A DNA stretch of 34,346 bases from Chloroflexota bacterium. GTDB taxonomy: Bacteria; Chloroflexota; Anaerolineae; UBA4142. The first letter of the stretch is position 1, and each line of letters begins with the position of its first letter. Positions 24,514 to 32,178 of the stretch are shown here, one piece after another. Both the position numbers and the translations under genes were made by a program. The notes beneath the pieces are model-generated. The model worked only from the letters and a program-made list of their open reading frames with translations. It did not search any database and was not told where the DNA came from. The DNA lies in contig JACRPR010000205.1 of assembly GCA_016223105.1 (NCBI GenBank), positions 1 through 34,346 on the forward strand, read 5' to 3'.

Positions 24514-24554
24514 CCTCCTTAAAGGCGACTCTCTTGCACGACAGTCGCGAATCC

Positions 24555-24582
24555 ATTATATCGAATCGGAACAGAATTGCAA
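24555..24582 (-). promoter_or_regulatory. Promoter of the PpiC-type lipoprotein gene
   Basis: On the minus strand, TTGCAA (24577-24582), a 16-base spacer and TATAAT (24555-24560). Confidence 0.6.
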
Positions 24583-24608
24583 GCAAACCGGCGCGGGTTT
24601 TTCCAATC

Positions 24609-24680
24609 GTCATTCCGAGCGAAGCGAACGCACAGCGTCTCCGCCGCGACCGGCGACCCTTCGCTTTGCTCAGGGTGACA
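24609..24680. repeat. REP-like element pair
   Basis: TCATTCCGAGCGAAGCGAA (24610-24628) and CCTTCGCTTTGCTCAGGGTG (24658-24677) are relatives of the GAGCGAAGCGA and CTTCG...CTCAGG repeat words seen elsewhere in the window. They form an imperfect inverted pair in the divergent region between the ppiC-type gene and the TetR gene. Confidence 0.55.
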
Positions 24681-24700
24681 TTTGTCTTTCGCCCGCGCGC

Positions 24701-24773
24701 TTGACACGCGCCGCGTCGCGCCGTATAATAATCCTGAATGATGATTCATTCAAACTGAATCCTCATTCAGGAT
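24701..24773 (+). promoter_or_regulatory. Consensus promoter with TetR-type operators
   Basis: TTGACA (24701-24706), a 17-base spacer and TATAAT (24724-24729) are both perfect matches. Immediately downstream lies the palindrome TGAATGA-TGAT-TCATTCA (24735-24752), covering the predicted start site, and a second half-similar one TGAAT-CCTC-ATTCA (24756-24769). An outer pair ATCCTGAATGA / TCATTCAGGAT (24731-24741, 24763-24773) encloses both. This is a classic repressed, auto-regulated promoter. Confidence 0.85.
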
Positions 24774-24780
24774 CACCCCA

Positions 24781-25461
24781 ATGTCCCGAATCACTCCCGC
24801 CGCGCGCCGCGCGCTGGTAGACGAACGCAAGCAACAAATTTTGCAAGCCGCCGCCAAAATTTTCGCCGCCAAAGGATTCGACCGCGCGACGATTGCCGAC
24901 ATTGCGCGCCAAGCTGGCGTCGCCGAAGGTTCGATCTACAACTATTTCAAAAACAAGGGCGATCTGCTCGTCAGTATCCCGCGCCACTTGCTCGAGCCGG
25001 TGATCGAAGCGGTGTCCGCGCAAATGCCGGCGCTACTCGCCGCAACATCCGATTCGCCGGACGCGATGCTCACGCTGGTCGCGCGCAATGTTACGACCGT
25101 CGTCCGGCAAAACGCGTTCATCTTTCGGATTCTGTTGTCCGCCCTGCCCACGATGAACGCGGCGACGCGCCAAAAATATCTCAACCAGGTCGTCGAGTAC
25201 GCGATTGGCGCGCTCGAAAATCATCTGCGCGCGCAAATCAAGTCCGGCGCGCTCCGCCGCGATCTCAACCCGGCGATTGCCGCGCGCGCGTTTATCGGAA
25301 TGTTTTTCCCCTTCATCCTGATCCGCGAAGTCTTGCAAGTTGAATCCGCCGAATTTGATTACGACCAGGTGATCGCCACGCTCGTGCCGTTGTTCTTGCG
25401 CGGCGCGGCGACGCCAAGTGGCGCGGACGGCGCGTCCGCCCGGAAGAGAAATGCGCGATGA
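24781..25461 (+). CDS. TetR-family repressor of the ABC exporter operon
   Basis: A 226-residue TetR/AcrR regulator. The N-terminal helix-turn-helix (about residues 15-60) reads ILQAAAKIFAAKGFDRATI, then GVAEGSIYNYFKNKGDLL, the family hallmark. The C-terminal ligand domain (about 65-210) is helical. It probably represses its own operon by binding the palindromes between 24731 and 24773 and is released by an unknown substrate of the exporter. The ATG lies eleven bases after the last operator, with an AGGA overlapping the operator arm. The stop overlaps the start of the permease gene (ATGA). Confidence 0.92.
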   Translation: MSRITPAARRALVDERKQQILQAAAKIFAAKGFDRATIADIARQAGVAEGSIYNYFKNKGDLLVSIPRHLLEPVIEAVSAQMPALLAATSDSPDAMLTLVARNVTTVVRQNAFIFRILLSALPTMNAATRQKYLNQVVEYAIGALENHLRAQIKSGALRRDLNPAIAARAFIGMFFPFILIREVLQVESAEFDYDQVIATLVPLFLRGAATPSGADGASARKRNAR

Positions 25462-26594
25462 ACAGTCGTTTGCTCTCCGTCATTCGCAAAGAAATTTTGC
25501 ACATCATCCGCGACCGCCGCACGTTCGCGATTATGTTCGTCATTCCGATCATCGAATTGGTTCTGCTCGGCTACGCGGCGACGAACGACATTCGCCGGTT
25601 GACGACCGCGGTGTACGACGCGGATCGCACGCAACAAAGCCGCCAACTGATCGAAGCGTACCGCGCGTCCGATTATTTCGCGATCAATCGTTCCGCCGGC
25701 AGTGAAGACGAACTTGCGGCGTGGCTCGACAACGGACAAATTCGCGCGGGCATTATCATTCCCGCCGGTTACGCGGACAATCTCGCGAAAGGCAAAACCG
25801 CGCAAGTCGGATTTGTGATTGACGGTTCCGATCCGGTCGTCGCGTCAACCGCGTTTGCGGCATCGCAATCGGTCGGACAATCCCAGGGCATCAAAGTTTT
25901 GCAGGAACGCATCGGCGCGCTCGTGCCGGGATTAGCCGGCGGAATGAATCCGGCAATCGAAGTGCGTCCGCGCGTGTGGTACAATCCCGAATTGCGTTCC
26001 GCGAATTATATGGTGCCGGCGGTGATGGGCATCATTCTCCAATTTCTCACCACGCTCTTTACCGCGCTGACCATCGTGCGCGAACGCGAGCAAGGCACAA
26101 TTGAGCAACTCGTCGTTACGCCGATCAAATCCTGGGAACTCGTCGTCGGCAAAGTCATCCCGTACGTCGGCATCGCGTTTTTCGATTTGATCGAAGTGTT
26201 GATCCTGGGAATGGTTTTGTTCGGCGTGTACGTGCGCGGCAACATCGCGTTATTGCTCGGCTTGTCCATCCTCTTTTTATTGACGACGTTGGGACTGGGT
26301 TTGCTCGTTTCGTCCATCGCGCGCACGCAACAAGAATCAATGTTTATGGCATTCCTCACCATGTTGCCCAGCATTTTTCTTTCCGGCTTTTTCTTTCCGC
26401 TCGAAGCGATGCCGGGCTGGTTGCAAGCGGTGAGTTACGCGGTGCCGCTCCGGTATATGCTCGTCATCATTCGCGGCATTATGATGAAAGGCGTGGGGAT
26501 GGAAGCATTCCCCGAACAAGTTCTCGCACTGTTGATTTTAGGTCCCCTAATTTTATTCGTCGCGTCAATGCGCTTTCGCAAGAGTCTCGAATAG
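25458..26594 (+). CDS. ABC-2 type transporter permease (YbhS/YbhR-like)
   Basis: A 378-residue permease: N-terminal helix (FAIMFVIPIIELVLLG), a large extracytoplasmic domain (about residues 50-170), then five C-terminal helices, the ABC-2 layout of YbhS/YbhR. The end region carries the typical LSGFFFPLEAMPGWLQ and a C-terminal FRKSLE. It is the only permease in the operon, whereas E. coli YbhFSR has two, so it probably forms a homodimer. It overlaps the TetR gene. The substrate is unknown; drug-like or cationic compounds are typical for relatives. Confidence 0.9.
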   Translation: MNSRLLSVIRKEILHIIRDRRTFAIMFVIPIIELVLLGYAATNDIRRLTTAVYDADRTQQSRQLIEAYRASDYFAINRSAGSEDELAAWLDNGQIRAGIIIPAGYADNLAKGKTAQVGFVIDGSDPVVASTAFAASQSVGQSQGIKVLQERIGALVPGLAGGMNPAIEVRPRVWYNPELRSANYMVPAVMGIILQFLTTLFTALTIVREREQGTIEQLVVTPIKSWELVVGKVIPYVGIAFFDLIEVLILGMVLFGVYVRGNIALLLGLSILFLLTTLGLGLLVSSIARTQQESMFMAFLTMLPSIFLSGFFFPLEAMPGWLQAVSYAVPLRYMLVIIRGIMMKGVGMEAFPEQVLALLILGPLILFVASMRFRKSLE

Positions 26595-26598
26595 TTAA

Positions 26599-26665
26599 AT
26601 AGTTGGATCGTTGGATGGTTGAATAGTTTGTGGTCAACTAGTCAACTAACCAACGATCCAACTAT
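26599..26665. repeat. Low-complexity inverted repeat (GTTGGAT units)
   Basis: ATAGTTGGATCGTTGG (26599-26614) pairs with CCAACGATCCAACTAT (26650-26665). It is of the same style as the repeat at 10880 and fills the gap between the permease and ATPase genes. It leaves no clear ribosome binding site for the ATPase start. Confidence 0.8.
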
Positions 26666-26675
26666 CCAACAAACA

Positions 26676-27593
26676 ATGATTTCACTTTCAAGTGTTACGA
26701 AAAAATTCGATACGATCACCGCGATCAAAGATTTGTCGTTCGATGTAAACGCCGGCGAAATTTTTGGATTGATCGGTCCCGATGGCGCGGGCAAAACGAC
26801 CACCTTGCGCGTGATCGCGACCGCGCTGAATCCGACTGCCGGGAATGTGATCGTCGCGGGCGTGGATACGGTGCGCGATCCCGAAGCGGTCAAGCAACAC
26901 ATCGGCTATATGCCGCAACGCTTCGCGCTCTATCCCGACTTGACCGTCCTTGAAAATTTGAATTTCTTTGCCGATCTGTTCGGCGCGCCGCGCCGTGAAC
27001 GCGCCGCGCTGATCGAACGACTCTTGGGCTTTGCGCGGCTCACCGAATTTCAAACCCGGCTCGCGCGCAACTTGTCCGGCGGAATGCAAAAAAAACTCGC
27101 GCTCGCCGCGTCGTTGATGCATCGCCCGCGGGTGCTTCTGCTCGACGAGCCAACGACCGGCGTTGATCCGATCAGTCGTCGCGAGTTTTGGGATTTGTTG
27201 ACCGAAGTGCATTTGCAAGGCGTTACGATTGTGATCGCGACGCCGTACCTCGACGAAGCCGAGCGATGCACACGCGTCGGCTTGATGTTTCGCGGTGAGT
27301 TGATCGCGTGCGATACGCCGAACGCGATTCGCGCGAACCTGGGCGCGGTCGCGCTCGAAGCGCAATCCGCGCAAGCAAAACTCGCGCGCCAGGTCATCGA
27401 AGCACGCGCGGGCGTGTTGAGCGTTTCCGCGCACGGCAACTCTCTGCGCGTCCTGGTGGATCGCGCGGAACGCCAAGCCGAAATCGAAAGCGCGTGGCGC
27501 GCGCGCGAAATCAGTGTGCGCGATGTGCGCGTCGTCAAGCCGCGTCTCGAAGACGCGTTTGTGTTGATGATCGGCAAAAGCAATGAACGGTGA
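26676..27593 (+). CDS. ABC transporter ATPase (first of two)
   Basis: A 305-residue ATPase with all motifs intact: Walker A GPDGAGKTT (about residues 38-46), Q-loop GYMPQRFALY, signature LSGGMQKKLALA (about 134-145) and Walker B VLLLDEPTTGVDP. The H-loop reads ATPYLDEA, with Pro where the usual histidine is expected; in tandem ATPases of the YbhF type one site is often degenerate. It pairs with the next gene, corresponding to the two halves of YbhF. The start ATG has no obvious Shine-Dalgarno sequence. It overlaps the next gene's start by 11 bases. Confidence 0.92.
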   Translation: MISLSSVTKKFDTITAIKDLSFDVNAGEIFGLIGPDGAGKTTTLRVIATALNPTAGNVIVAGVDTVRDPEAVKQHIGYMPQRFALYPDLTVLENLNFFADLFGAPRRERAALIERLLGFARLTEFQTRLARNLSGGMQKKLALAASLMHRPRVLLLDEPTTGVDPISRREFWDLLTEVHLQGVTIVIATPYLDEAERCTRVGLMFRGELIACDTPNAIRANLGAVALEAQSAQAKLARQVIEARAGVLSVSAHGNSLRVLVDRAERQAEIESAWRAREISVRDVRVVKPRLEDAFVLMIGKSNER

Positions 27594-28527
27594 AATGATT
27601 ACAAACCACGTTTCGCTCTTGGCGGAAAACCTAACCAAACAGTTCGATCACTTTATCGCGGTGGATCATGTTTCGTTCGCGATGCGGCGCGGCGAAATTT
27701 TCGGTTTGCTCGGTCCGAACGGCGCGGGCAAGACGACGACGATTCGAATGTTACTCGGTCTGCTCGCGCCGACTTCCGGCACCGGCGCGGTGCTCGGTCT
27801 CGACATCGTGCATCAAGCGGAAGCGATTCGGCAACTCGTCGGGTACGTCTAGCAAATATTCGCGCTGTACGGCGATCTCACCGCCGCCGAAAATTTTGAT
27901 TTTTACGCGGGCGTGTACGGCATCGCGCGCGCAACGGTCAACGCGCGGCGCGCGGAATTATTTCACCTGATTGATTTGAATGAGCACGCGCACACGCGCG
28001 TCGCCGCGCTCGCGGGCGGCTTGCGCCAACGCCTCGCGCTCGCGTGCGCGTTGGCGCATCAACCGGAATTTTTATTTCTCGATGAACCGACCGCGGGCGT
28101 GGATCCGATCTCGCGGCGAATGTTGTGGGATTTGGTGTACGATCTCGCGGAGCGCGGCACGAGCATTTTGGTGACGACGCATTACATGGACGAAGCGGAA
28201 AATTGTCATCGGCTCGCGTTCATTTACCAGGGCAAGGTCGTCGCCGAAGGCACGCCCGAAGAAATGAAAGTGAATCAGATGCACGCGCAGGTGATCGAGA
28301 TTGATTGCGCCAACATTGATCGCGCGTTGACGACCTTGCGCGGCGCGCAACTCTTCGATGAAGTCGCGCTGTACGGCTCGCTGATTCACGCGATTGGCGC
28401 GGACGCGATTGCGAATTTGGCGCGCGCACGCGATCTGCTCGCCGCGCAACAGATCGCGGTCAAAAGCATCGAGCCGATTCCGCCCTCGCTCGAAGATGTG
28501 TTCATCGCGCGATTACGGAATTTATGA
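27583..28527 (+). pseudogene. ABC transporter ATPase (second) with in-frame TAG
   Basis: Read through, this is a 314-residue ATPase: Walker A GPNGAGKTTT, Q-loop region LVGYV-stop-QIFALYGDL, signature LAGGLRQRLALA, Walker B FLFLDEPTAGVDP and the H-loop TTHYMDEA with the proper histidine. A single TAG at 27850-27852 replaces the residue just before the Q-loop glutamine, usually Ser or Pro; TCG to TAG is a one-base change. Everything else is intact and in frame, so the event is recent or an assembly error. If real, it leaves the exporter with only the degenerate first ATPase. An ATG at 27595 is an alternative start. Confidence 0.9.
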
Positions 28528-28567
28528 TTTCAGATTTAAAACAATTTGAAATTTGAAATCTGAAATC
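28526..28567. repeat. Short inverted repeat (GATTTCAGATTT type)
   Basis: GATTTCAGATTT (28526-28537) pairs with AAATCTGAAATC (28556-28567). It shares words with the block at 21893-22105. Confidence 0.75.
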
Positions 28568-28582
28568 TAAAATGGAGGAGAC

Positions 28583-29824
28583 GTGAAACACCCAAAACCA
28601 ATTATTCCAATTATCGTTATCGCGATTCTTGTCGGCGGGTATTGGCTGTACTCGAACACGCTCGGCGCGCCGAGCGCGAGTTCGAACGTCGCGTCCGGGT
28701 TTATCGAGGGCGAAGAAGTTTCGATCGCGGCGGAAATTGCCGGACGCATCGAAGCAATGCTCGTGGATGAAGGAACGCCGGTGAAAGTCGGTCAAGAACT
28801 CGTGCGCTTGGATCGCGCTCTGCTCGACGCGCAGATCGCGCAAGCGCAAGCCGCGGTCGCGACCGCGCGCGCGCAACTCGCGCAAGTGCAAGCCGGCGCG
28901 CGCACGGAAGATGTGCGCCAAGCCGAAGCCGCGAAAGCGCAAGCGATTGCCGCGCGCGACGGCGCGAAACGCGCGTGGGAAAACGCGCAAGCCGCGCGCG
29001 CGAATCCGCAAGAACTCGATGCGCGGATTGCGGCGGCGGAAGCGCAAGTCAAAGCCGCGAAAGCGAATCTCGAAGCCGCGACCGCGAACGCGATTTCCGC
29101 GCGCACGCGCGTGGATGGCGCGGGCGGCGTTGACCAGGTTCGCATCGAGGGCAAAGTGCTGGTCAATAATTGGTGGGCGGCGGAAGCCGCCGCGCTTGCG
29201 GCGCAAGCGAACATCGAAGGCGCGGAACGCGGCTTGCAAATTTTGATGGATATGCGCGCGCGTCCGCTCACGCTCGACGCGCAAGTTGACGCGGCAAAAG
29301 CGCAAGCCGATACGACCAGCGCGGCGGTGGACATCGCGCAAGCGCGCCTCGACGCGGTGAAAGCCGGCGCGACGAAAGAACAAATCGGCGTTGCCGAAGC
29401 CGCGGTCAATCAAGCGCAAGCCGCATTAAATCTTTTGCAAGTGCAAGCCGGGAAAGCAATCTTGAAAAGTCCGGTGAATGGCATCGTAACGCGGCGCGCC
29501 GCGCGGCTCGGCGAAGCGGTGTCGCCGAACGCGACCTTGCTCGGCGTGACGAATCTCGAAACGGTGAAACTGACGATCTATGTGCCGGAGACGCGCATCG
29601 GTCAAATCAAAATCGGTGACGCGTTTGACGTGAAGGTGGATTCATTTCCAAACAAGGTGTTCAAGGGCAAAGTAATTTTTATCGCGACACAAGCCGAGTT
29701 CACGCCGCGCAATGTGCAAACGCAAGCCGAGCGCGTGAATATGGTGTTTGGAGTGCGCGTGCAAATTCCGAATCCGGATCAAGAGTTGAAACCGGGAATG
29801 CCGGCGGATGCGCTTTTGAAATAA
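28583..29824 (+). CDS. HlyD/YbhG-like membrane fusion protein
   Basis: A 413-residue periplasmic adaptor-type protein read from a GTG with a GGAGGAG site. It has an N-terminal membrane anchor (IIPIIVIAILVGGYWLY), a lipoyl-like half (ISIAAEIAGRIEAMLVDEGTPVKVGQ region), a long Ala/Gln-rich coiled coil (about residues 65-300), the second lipoyl half (LKSPVNGIVTRRAARLGEAV) and a beta-barrel domain ending in LKPGMPADALLK. It links the ABC exporter to the outside in the YbhG manner. In a monoderm-like organism it may act without an outer-membrane channel. It closes the operon. Confidence 0.9.
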   Translation: MKHPKPIIPIIVIAILVGGYWLYSNTLGAPSASSNVASGFIEGEEVSIAAEIAGRIEAMLVDEGTPVKVGQELVRLDRALLDAQIAQAQAAVATARAQLAQVQAGARTEDVRQAEAAKAQAIAARDGAKRAWENAQAARANPQELDARIAAAEAQVKAAKANLEAATANAISARTRVDGAGGVDQVRIEGKVLVNNWWAAEAAALAAQANIEGAERGLQILMDMRARPLTLDAQVDAAKAQADTTSAAVDIAQARLDAVKAGATKEQIGVAEAAVNQAQAALNLLQVQAGKAILKSPVNGIVTRRAARLGEAVSPNATLLGVTNLETVKLTIYVPETRIGQIKIGDAFDVKVDSFPNKVFKGKVIFIATQAEFTPRNVQTQAERVNMVFGVRVQIPNPDQELKPGMPADALLK

Positions 29825-29826
29825 AA

Positions 29827-29856
29827 TTGATGCAACTTAATTCCGCGTGATATAAT
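29827..29856 (+). promoter_or_regulatory. Strong promoter with extended -10
   Basis: TTGATG (29827-29832), an 18-base spacer and TATAAT (29851-29856) preceded by TGA, making an extended TGnTATAAT. It begins directly after the HlyD stop codon and has no downstream coding gene on its strand before a terminator. Confidence 0.75.
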
Positions 29857-29862
29857 CGGATT

Positions 29863-30014
29863 TGAAAATCAATGCGTGTCATTGCAATCAAAACCCTTTA
29901 AATTCAGGGTTGGGAATTTCGGCGGATGTGCTCATTCAACCTTATCACGCGCGTGCGGTGTGAGGATAACGTAAACCCGAAAGGTCATACCAACCTTTCG
30001 GGTTTTTCTTTTTT
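29863..30014 (+). ncRNA. Candidate small RNA of about 150 bases
   Basis: Bounded by the extended -10 promoter and by a strong intrinsic terminator, with no plausible open frame. Hairpins visible are CAATG-CGTGT-CATTG (about 29870-29885) and AACCC...GGGTT (about 29892-29911). A GC-rich element TCACGCGCGTGC (about 29945-29956) follows, then the terminator. It matches no RNA family I can recall (not SRP, tmRNA or RNase P). It could be a trans-acting regulator or simply a long 3' region of the exporter transcript. Confidence 0.45.
29973..30014 (+). terminator. Strong intrinsic terminator
   Basis: AAACCCGAAAGGT (29973-29985) pairs perfectly with ACCTTTCGGGTTT (29993-30005), followed by T-rich TTTTTCTTTTTT. 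It serves the small RNA and possibly the exporter operon. Confidence 0.92.
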
Positions 30015-30140
30015 CCACTTTGCGCCCACGCGAACTTGTGCTACACTCTGCGCGCTAGATTCCAATGAACACCCATTCGTTTAATGGTTTTCGATTACAA
30101 GCCCGAGCAGGTCGCCGGCAAACATTTTGAAATTTTACTT

Positions 30141-30992
30141 TTACCCGTCGTTTTCCTCGCCCTCATCCTCCGCGCGTCCCGCCGTTACCACCCTTTGAAT
30201 TTCCGGCACACCCAGCGTCGCGTTCGCGCCGTCTTCAAATTGCACTGTAATACTTTCCTTCAACACATTGCGCGCAATCACGCGCCCTTGCCCGCGCGCG
30301 CACAACACCGTGGAACCGATGCGCGGCACGCGCCCTTTCGCTTCCTGGTAAATACGTTGCTCGAACGCGAGACAACACATCGGACGCCCGCACGCGCCGG
30401 CGGCGGCGTTCGGACCGAGCGGCAAGTCCTGGTCTTTCGCCATCTTGATACTCGATTTTGGAAAATCGTCCAGGAATTTTTCGCAACACAATTCCTGACC
30501 GCACGGCGCGAGTCCGCCGACCAAGCGCGCGCGATCGCGCGGACCGATTTGCCACAACTCGACGCGCGCCGGAAAAATCACCGCCAAATCTTTGACGAGC
30601 CCGCGAAAATCGACGCGACCCTCGGCGGTGAAATAAAACGTAACGTGACTGCCATCGAAATTATATTCGGCGCTGAGCAAACGCATCGGCAGTTTGTGTT
30701 TTTCGACCTGGGATTTGCATTGCGCGAGCGCGTCGTCTTCGTGCAAGCGGAGTTGTTGCCACTGCGACAAATCGAACGGCGTCGCGCGGCGAATGATCGA
30801 GCGCAGAGTTCCACCATTCGGCGGCGACTTGAGTTGTCCCGGCGAAGCGACGACGCGCGCGGCTTCACGGCACTTGTCCGTGTCCACGATCACATATTCA
30901 CTCACGCGCAAATCTTCAAATCCTTTCGCGTCAAAGTACATTATTTGCGGCAGGCGTTTTACGCGCACGCCCGCGATGATCGGGTGGTTCAT
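30141..30992 (-). CDS. ricT: PSP1-domain protein RicT (YaaT)
   Basis: A 283-residue cytoplasmic protein of the PSP1/YaaT family. In Bacillus, RicT joins RicA and RicF in an iron-sulfur complex that promotes RNase Y-dependent mRNA processing. The N-terminus is the typical start of the family (GVRVKRLPQIMYFDA); the PSP1 core ends with GGLAPCGQELCCEKFL and CGRPMCCLAFEQ, giving six cysteines (164, 169, 170, 201, 206, 207) that could hold the cluster. A C-terminal beta-rich extension ends in acidic residues. The ATG has a GAGGAG site. It lies downstream of holB, as in Bacillus (holB-yaaT). Partners RicA and RicF are not in the window. Confidence 0.93.
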   Translation of the reverse strand: MNHPIIAGVRVKRLPQIMYFDAKGFEDLRVSEYVIVDTDKCREAARVVASPGQLKSPPNGGTLRSIIRRATPFDLSQWQQLRLHEDDALAQCKSQVEKHKLPMRLLSAEYNFDGSHVTFYFTAEGRVDFRGLVKDLAVIFPARVELWQIGPRDRARLVGGLAPCGQELCCEKFLDDFPKSSIKMAKDQDLPLGPNAAAGACGRPMCCLAFEQRIYQEAKGRVPRIGSTVLCARGQGRVIARNVLKESITVQFEDGANATLGVPEIQRVVTAGRAEDEGEENDG

Positions 30993-31013
30993 CTTCGAAC
31001 TCCTCTATCGAGT

Positions 31014-31078
31014 GGTAATTGGTTATTGGTTATTGGTAATTGCTCCGCGCAATTACCAATTACGAATTACCAATTACC
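31014..31078. repeat. Inverted repeat of GGTAATTGGTTATTGG units
   Basis: The 29-base arms 31014-31042 and 31050-31078 match at 26 positions; each arm is a short tandem. The right arm encodes the last residues (GNW) and stop codon of holB. Confidence 0.85.
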
Positions 31079-32125
31079 GGGTAAGTTAAGCATCAACACT
31101 TCGAGCGCGAGGCGCGTGTTGACGTTTTGATTGAGCTGGCGCGCGCTCGCGCGCACGGCGGTTAGCGCGCCCTCGATTTGATTGAACGAAAACCGGCTGG
31201 CGTGCTCACGCAAAGTTTGGTCGCGATCCACGTTCACAACGCGCGAATCGTCGCCGCTTTGCATCAGCAAAACATCGCGCCACCAACCTTGCCATTGATC
31301 GAGCGTTTGCAAAATGTCATCGCGCTTGGCGAGTTTGTCCGCGCGCGTAAATCGTTCGGCGCGATGCTCGCGCAAAATTTCGTCCAACTCATCGAGATGC
31401 GCGCGCCGCGTGTCGAGCAGAGCGTTATCCGCGCTCGCGCGCACTGCCCAACCCAAGCGTCCGCCGGATAATCGCGCGAGCAATCGCGCGTGTTCGCGCG
31501 CGACATTCCATTTTTCGACCAGCGCGTTTTCGATTTCAGCATGCGCGAGCGGGCGCAATGGCAAAACCTGACAGCGCGAAGCAATCGTCGGCAAAATCAA
31601 ATTCGGATCGCGCACGGTCAAAATAATGCGCGTGTGCGACGGCGGCTCTTCGAGCGTTTTCAAAAACGCGTTCTGCGCTTCCTCGTTCGCTTCCTCGAAT
31701 CGGCGCAGAATCATAATTTTCCAACGCCCCTCGAACGGCGCGCGCGAAACAGTGTGTTGAATCGCGCGAATCTGGTCAATCTTCAAAATGCGCCGTTCGA
31801 CATCGTTCGCGCGCGGCGGGGGCGGCGGCGATTTCTCATCAAACTTCCAACCGACCGGCACGCCTTCGCTGATTTGCACATCGGGATGGCGGTCGCGCGC
31901 GATTTTGATGCACGCGGGGCACGCGCCGCACGGACGCGCTTCATTCGCGCACTGCAATGCTTTGGCGAGCGCGCGTGCGAGCGTCGTCTTGCCAATCGCG
32001 TGCGCGCCGGTAAAAAGATACGCGTGCGCGATATGGTCGGTCGCGATGCTCTGCGCGAGCGCGCGCACCGCCCACGTATGCCCAATCACGTTCCAACTCG
32101 AAAGATTCTCCGCGGGGTTCGTCAT
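31067..32125 (-). CDS. holB: DNA polymerase III subunit delta'
   Basis: A 352-residue clamp-loader subunit. Walker A is GAHAIGKTT (residues 40-48); the zinc module uses Cys59, Cys66, Cys69 and Cys72 (ALQCANEARPCGACPAC). The family's NAFLKTLEEPPSHTRIIL and the SRCQ sensor segment are present. The frame is open upstream to 32230, but the ATG at 32125 begins just before the family's usual start and is preceded by a promoter rather than a ribosome binding site. TAAAAT lies seven bases upstream, suggesting a leaderless mRNA. The last three residues come from a repeat. It is followed by ricT. Confidence 0.92.
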   Translation of the reverse strand: MTNPAENLSSWNVIGHTWAVRALAQSIATDHIAHAYLFTGAHAIGKTTLARALAKALQCANEARPCGACPACIKIARDRHPDVQISEGVPVGWKFDEKSPPPPPRANDVERRILKIDQIRAIQHTVSRAPFEGRWKIMILRRFEEANEEAQNAFLKTLEEPPSHTRIILTVRDPNLILPTIASRCQVLPLRPLAHAEIENALVEKWNVAREHARLLARLSGGRLGWAVRASADNALLDTRRAHLDELDEILREHRAERFTRADKLAKRDDILQTLDQWQGWWRDVLLMQSGDDSRVVNVDRDQTLREHASRFSFNQIEGALTAVRASARQLNQNVNTRLALEVLMLNLPGNW

Positions 32126-32132
32126 TAACGAT

Positions 32133-32161
32133 ATTTTATCACGTTTATCCCGCGCGCACAA
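32133..32161 (-). promoter_or_regulatory. Promoter of holB-ricT, possibly leaderless
   Basis: On the minus strand, TTGTGC (32156-32161), a 17-base spacer and TAAAAT (32133-32138). The ATG at 32125 is seven bases after the -10, so transcription would start at the start codon. The GATAAAATAT...TAATG arrangement repeats that at 498-516. Confidence 0.55.
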
Positions 32162-32178
32162 AAAACGCGATTGGAAAT

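Noticed and set aside
3831-28527. Genome-wide stop-codon reassignment to explain both interrupted genes
   Set aside because: One interruption is TAA and the other TAG, and all three stops terminate other genes at natural ends in this window.
30084-31130. A 348-codon open frame on the plus strand opposite ricT
   Set aside because: It lies entirely antisense to ricT and part of holB, has arginine/histidine-rich composition typical of shadow frames in GC-rich DNA, and resembles no protein.
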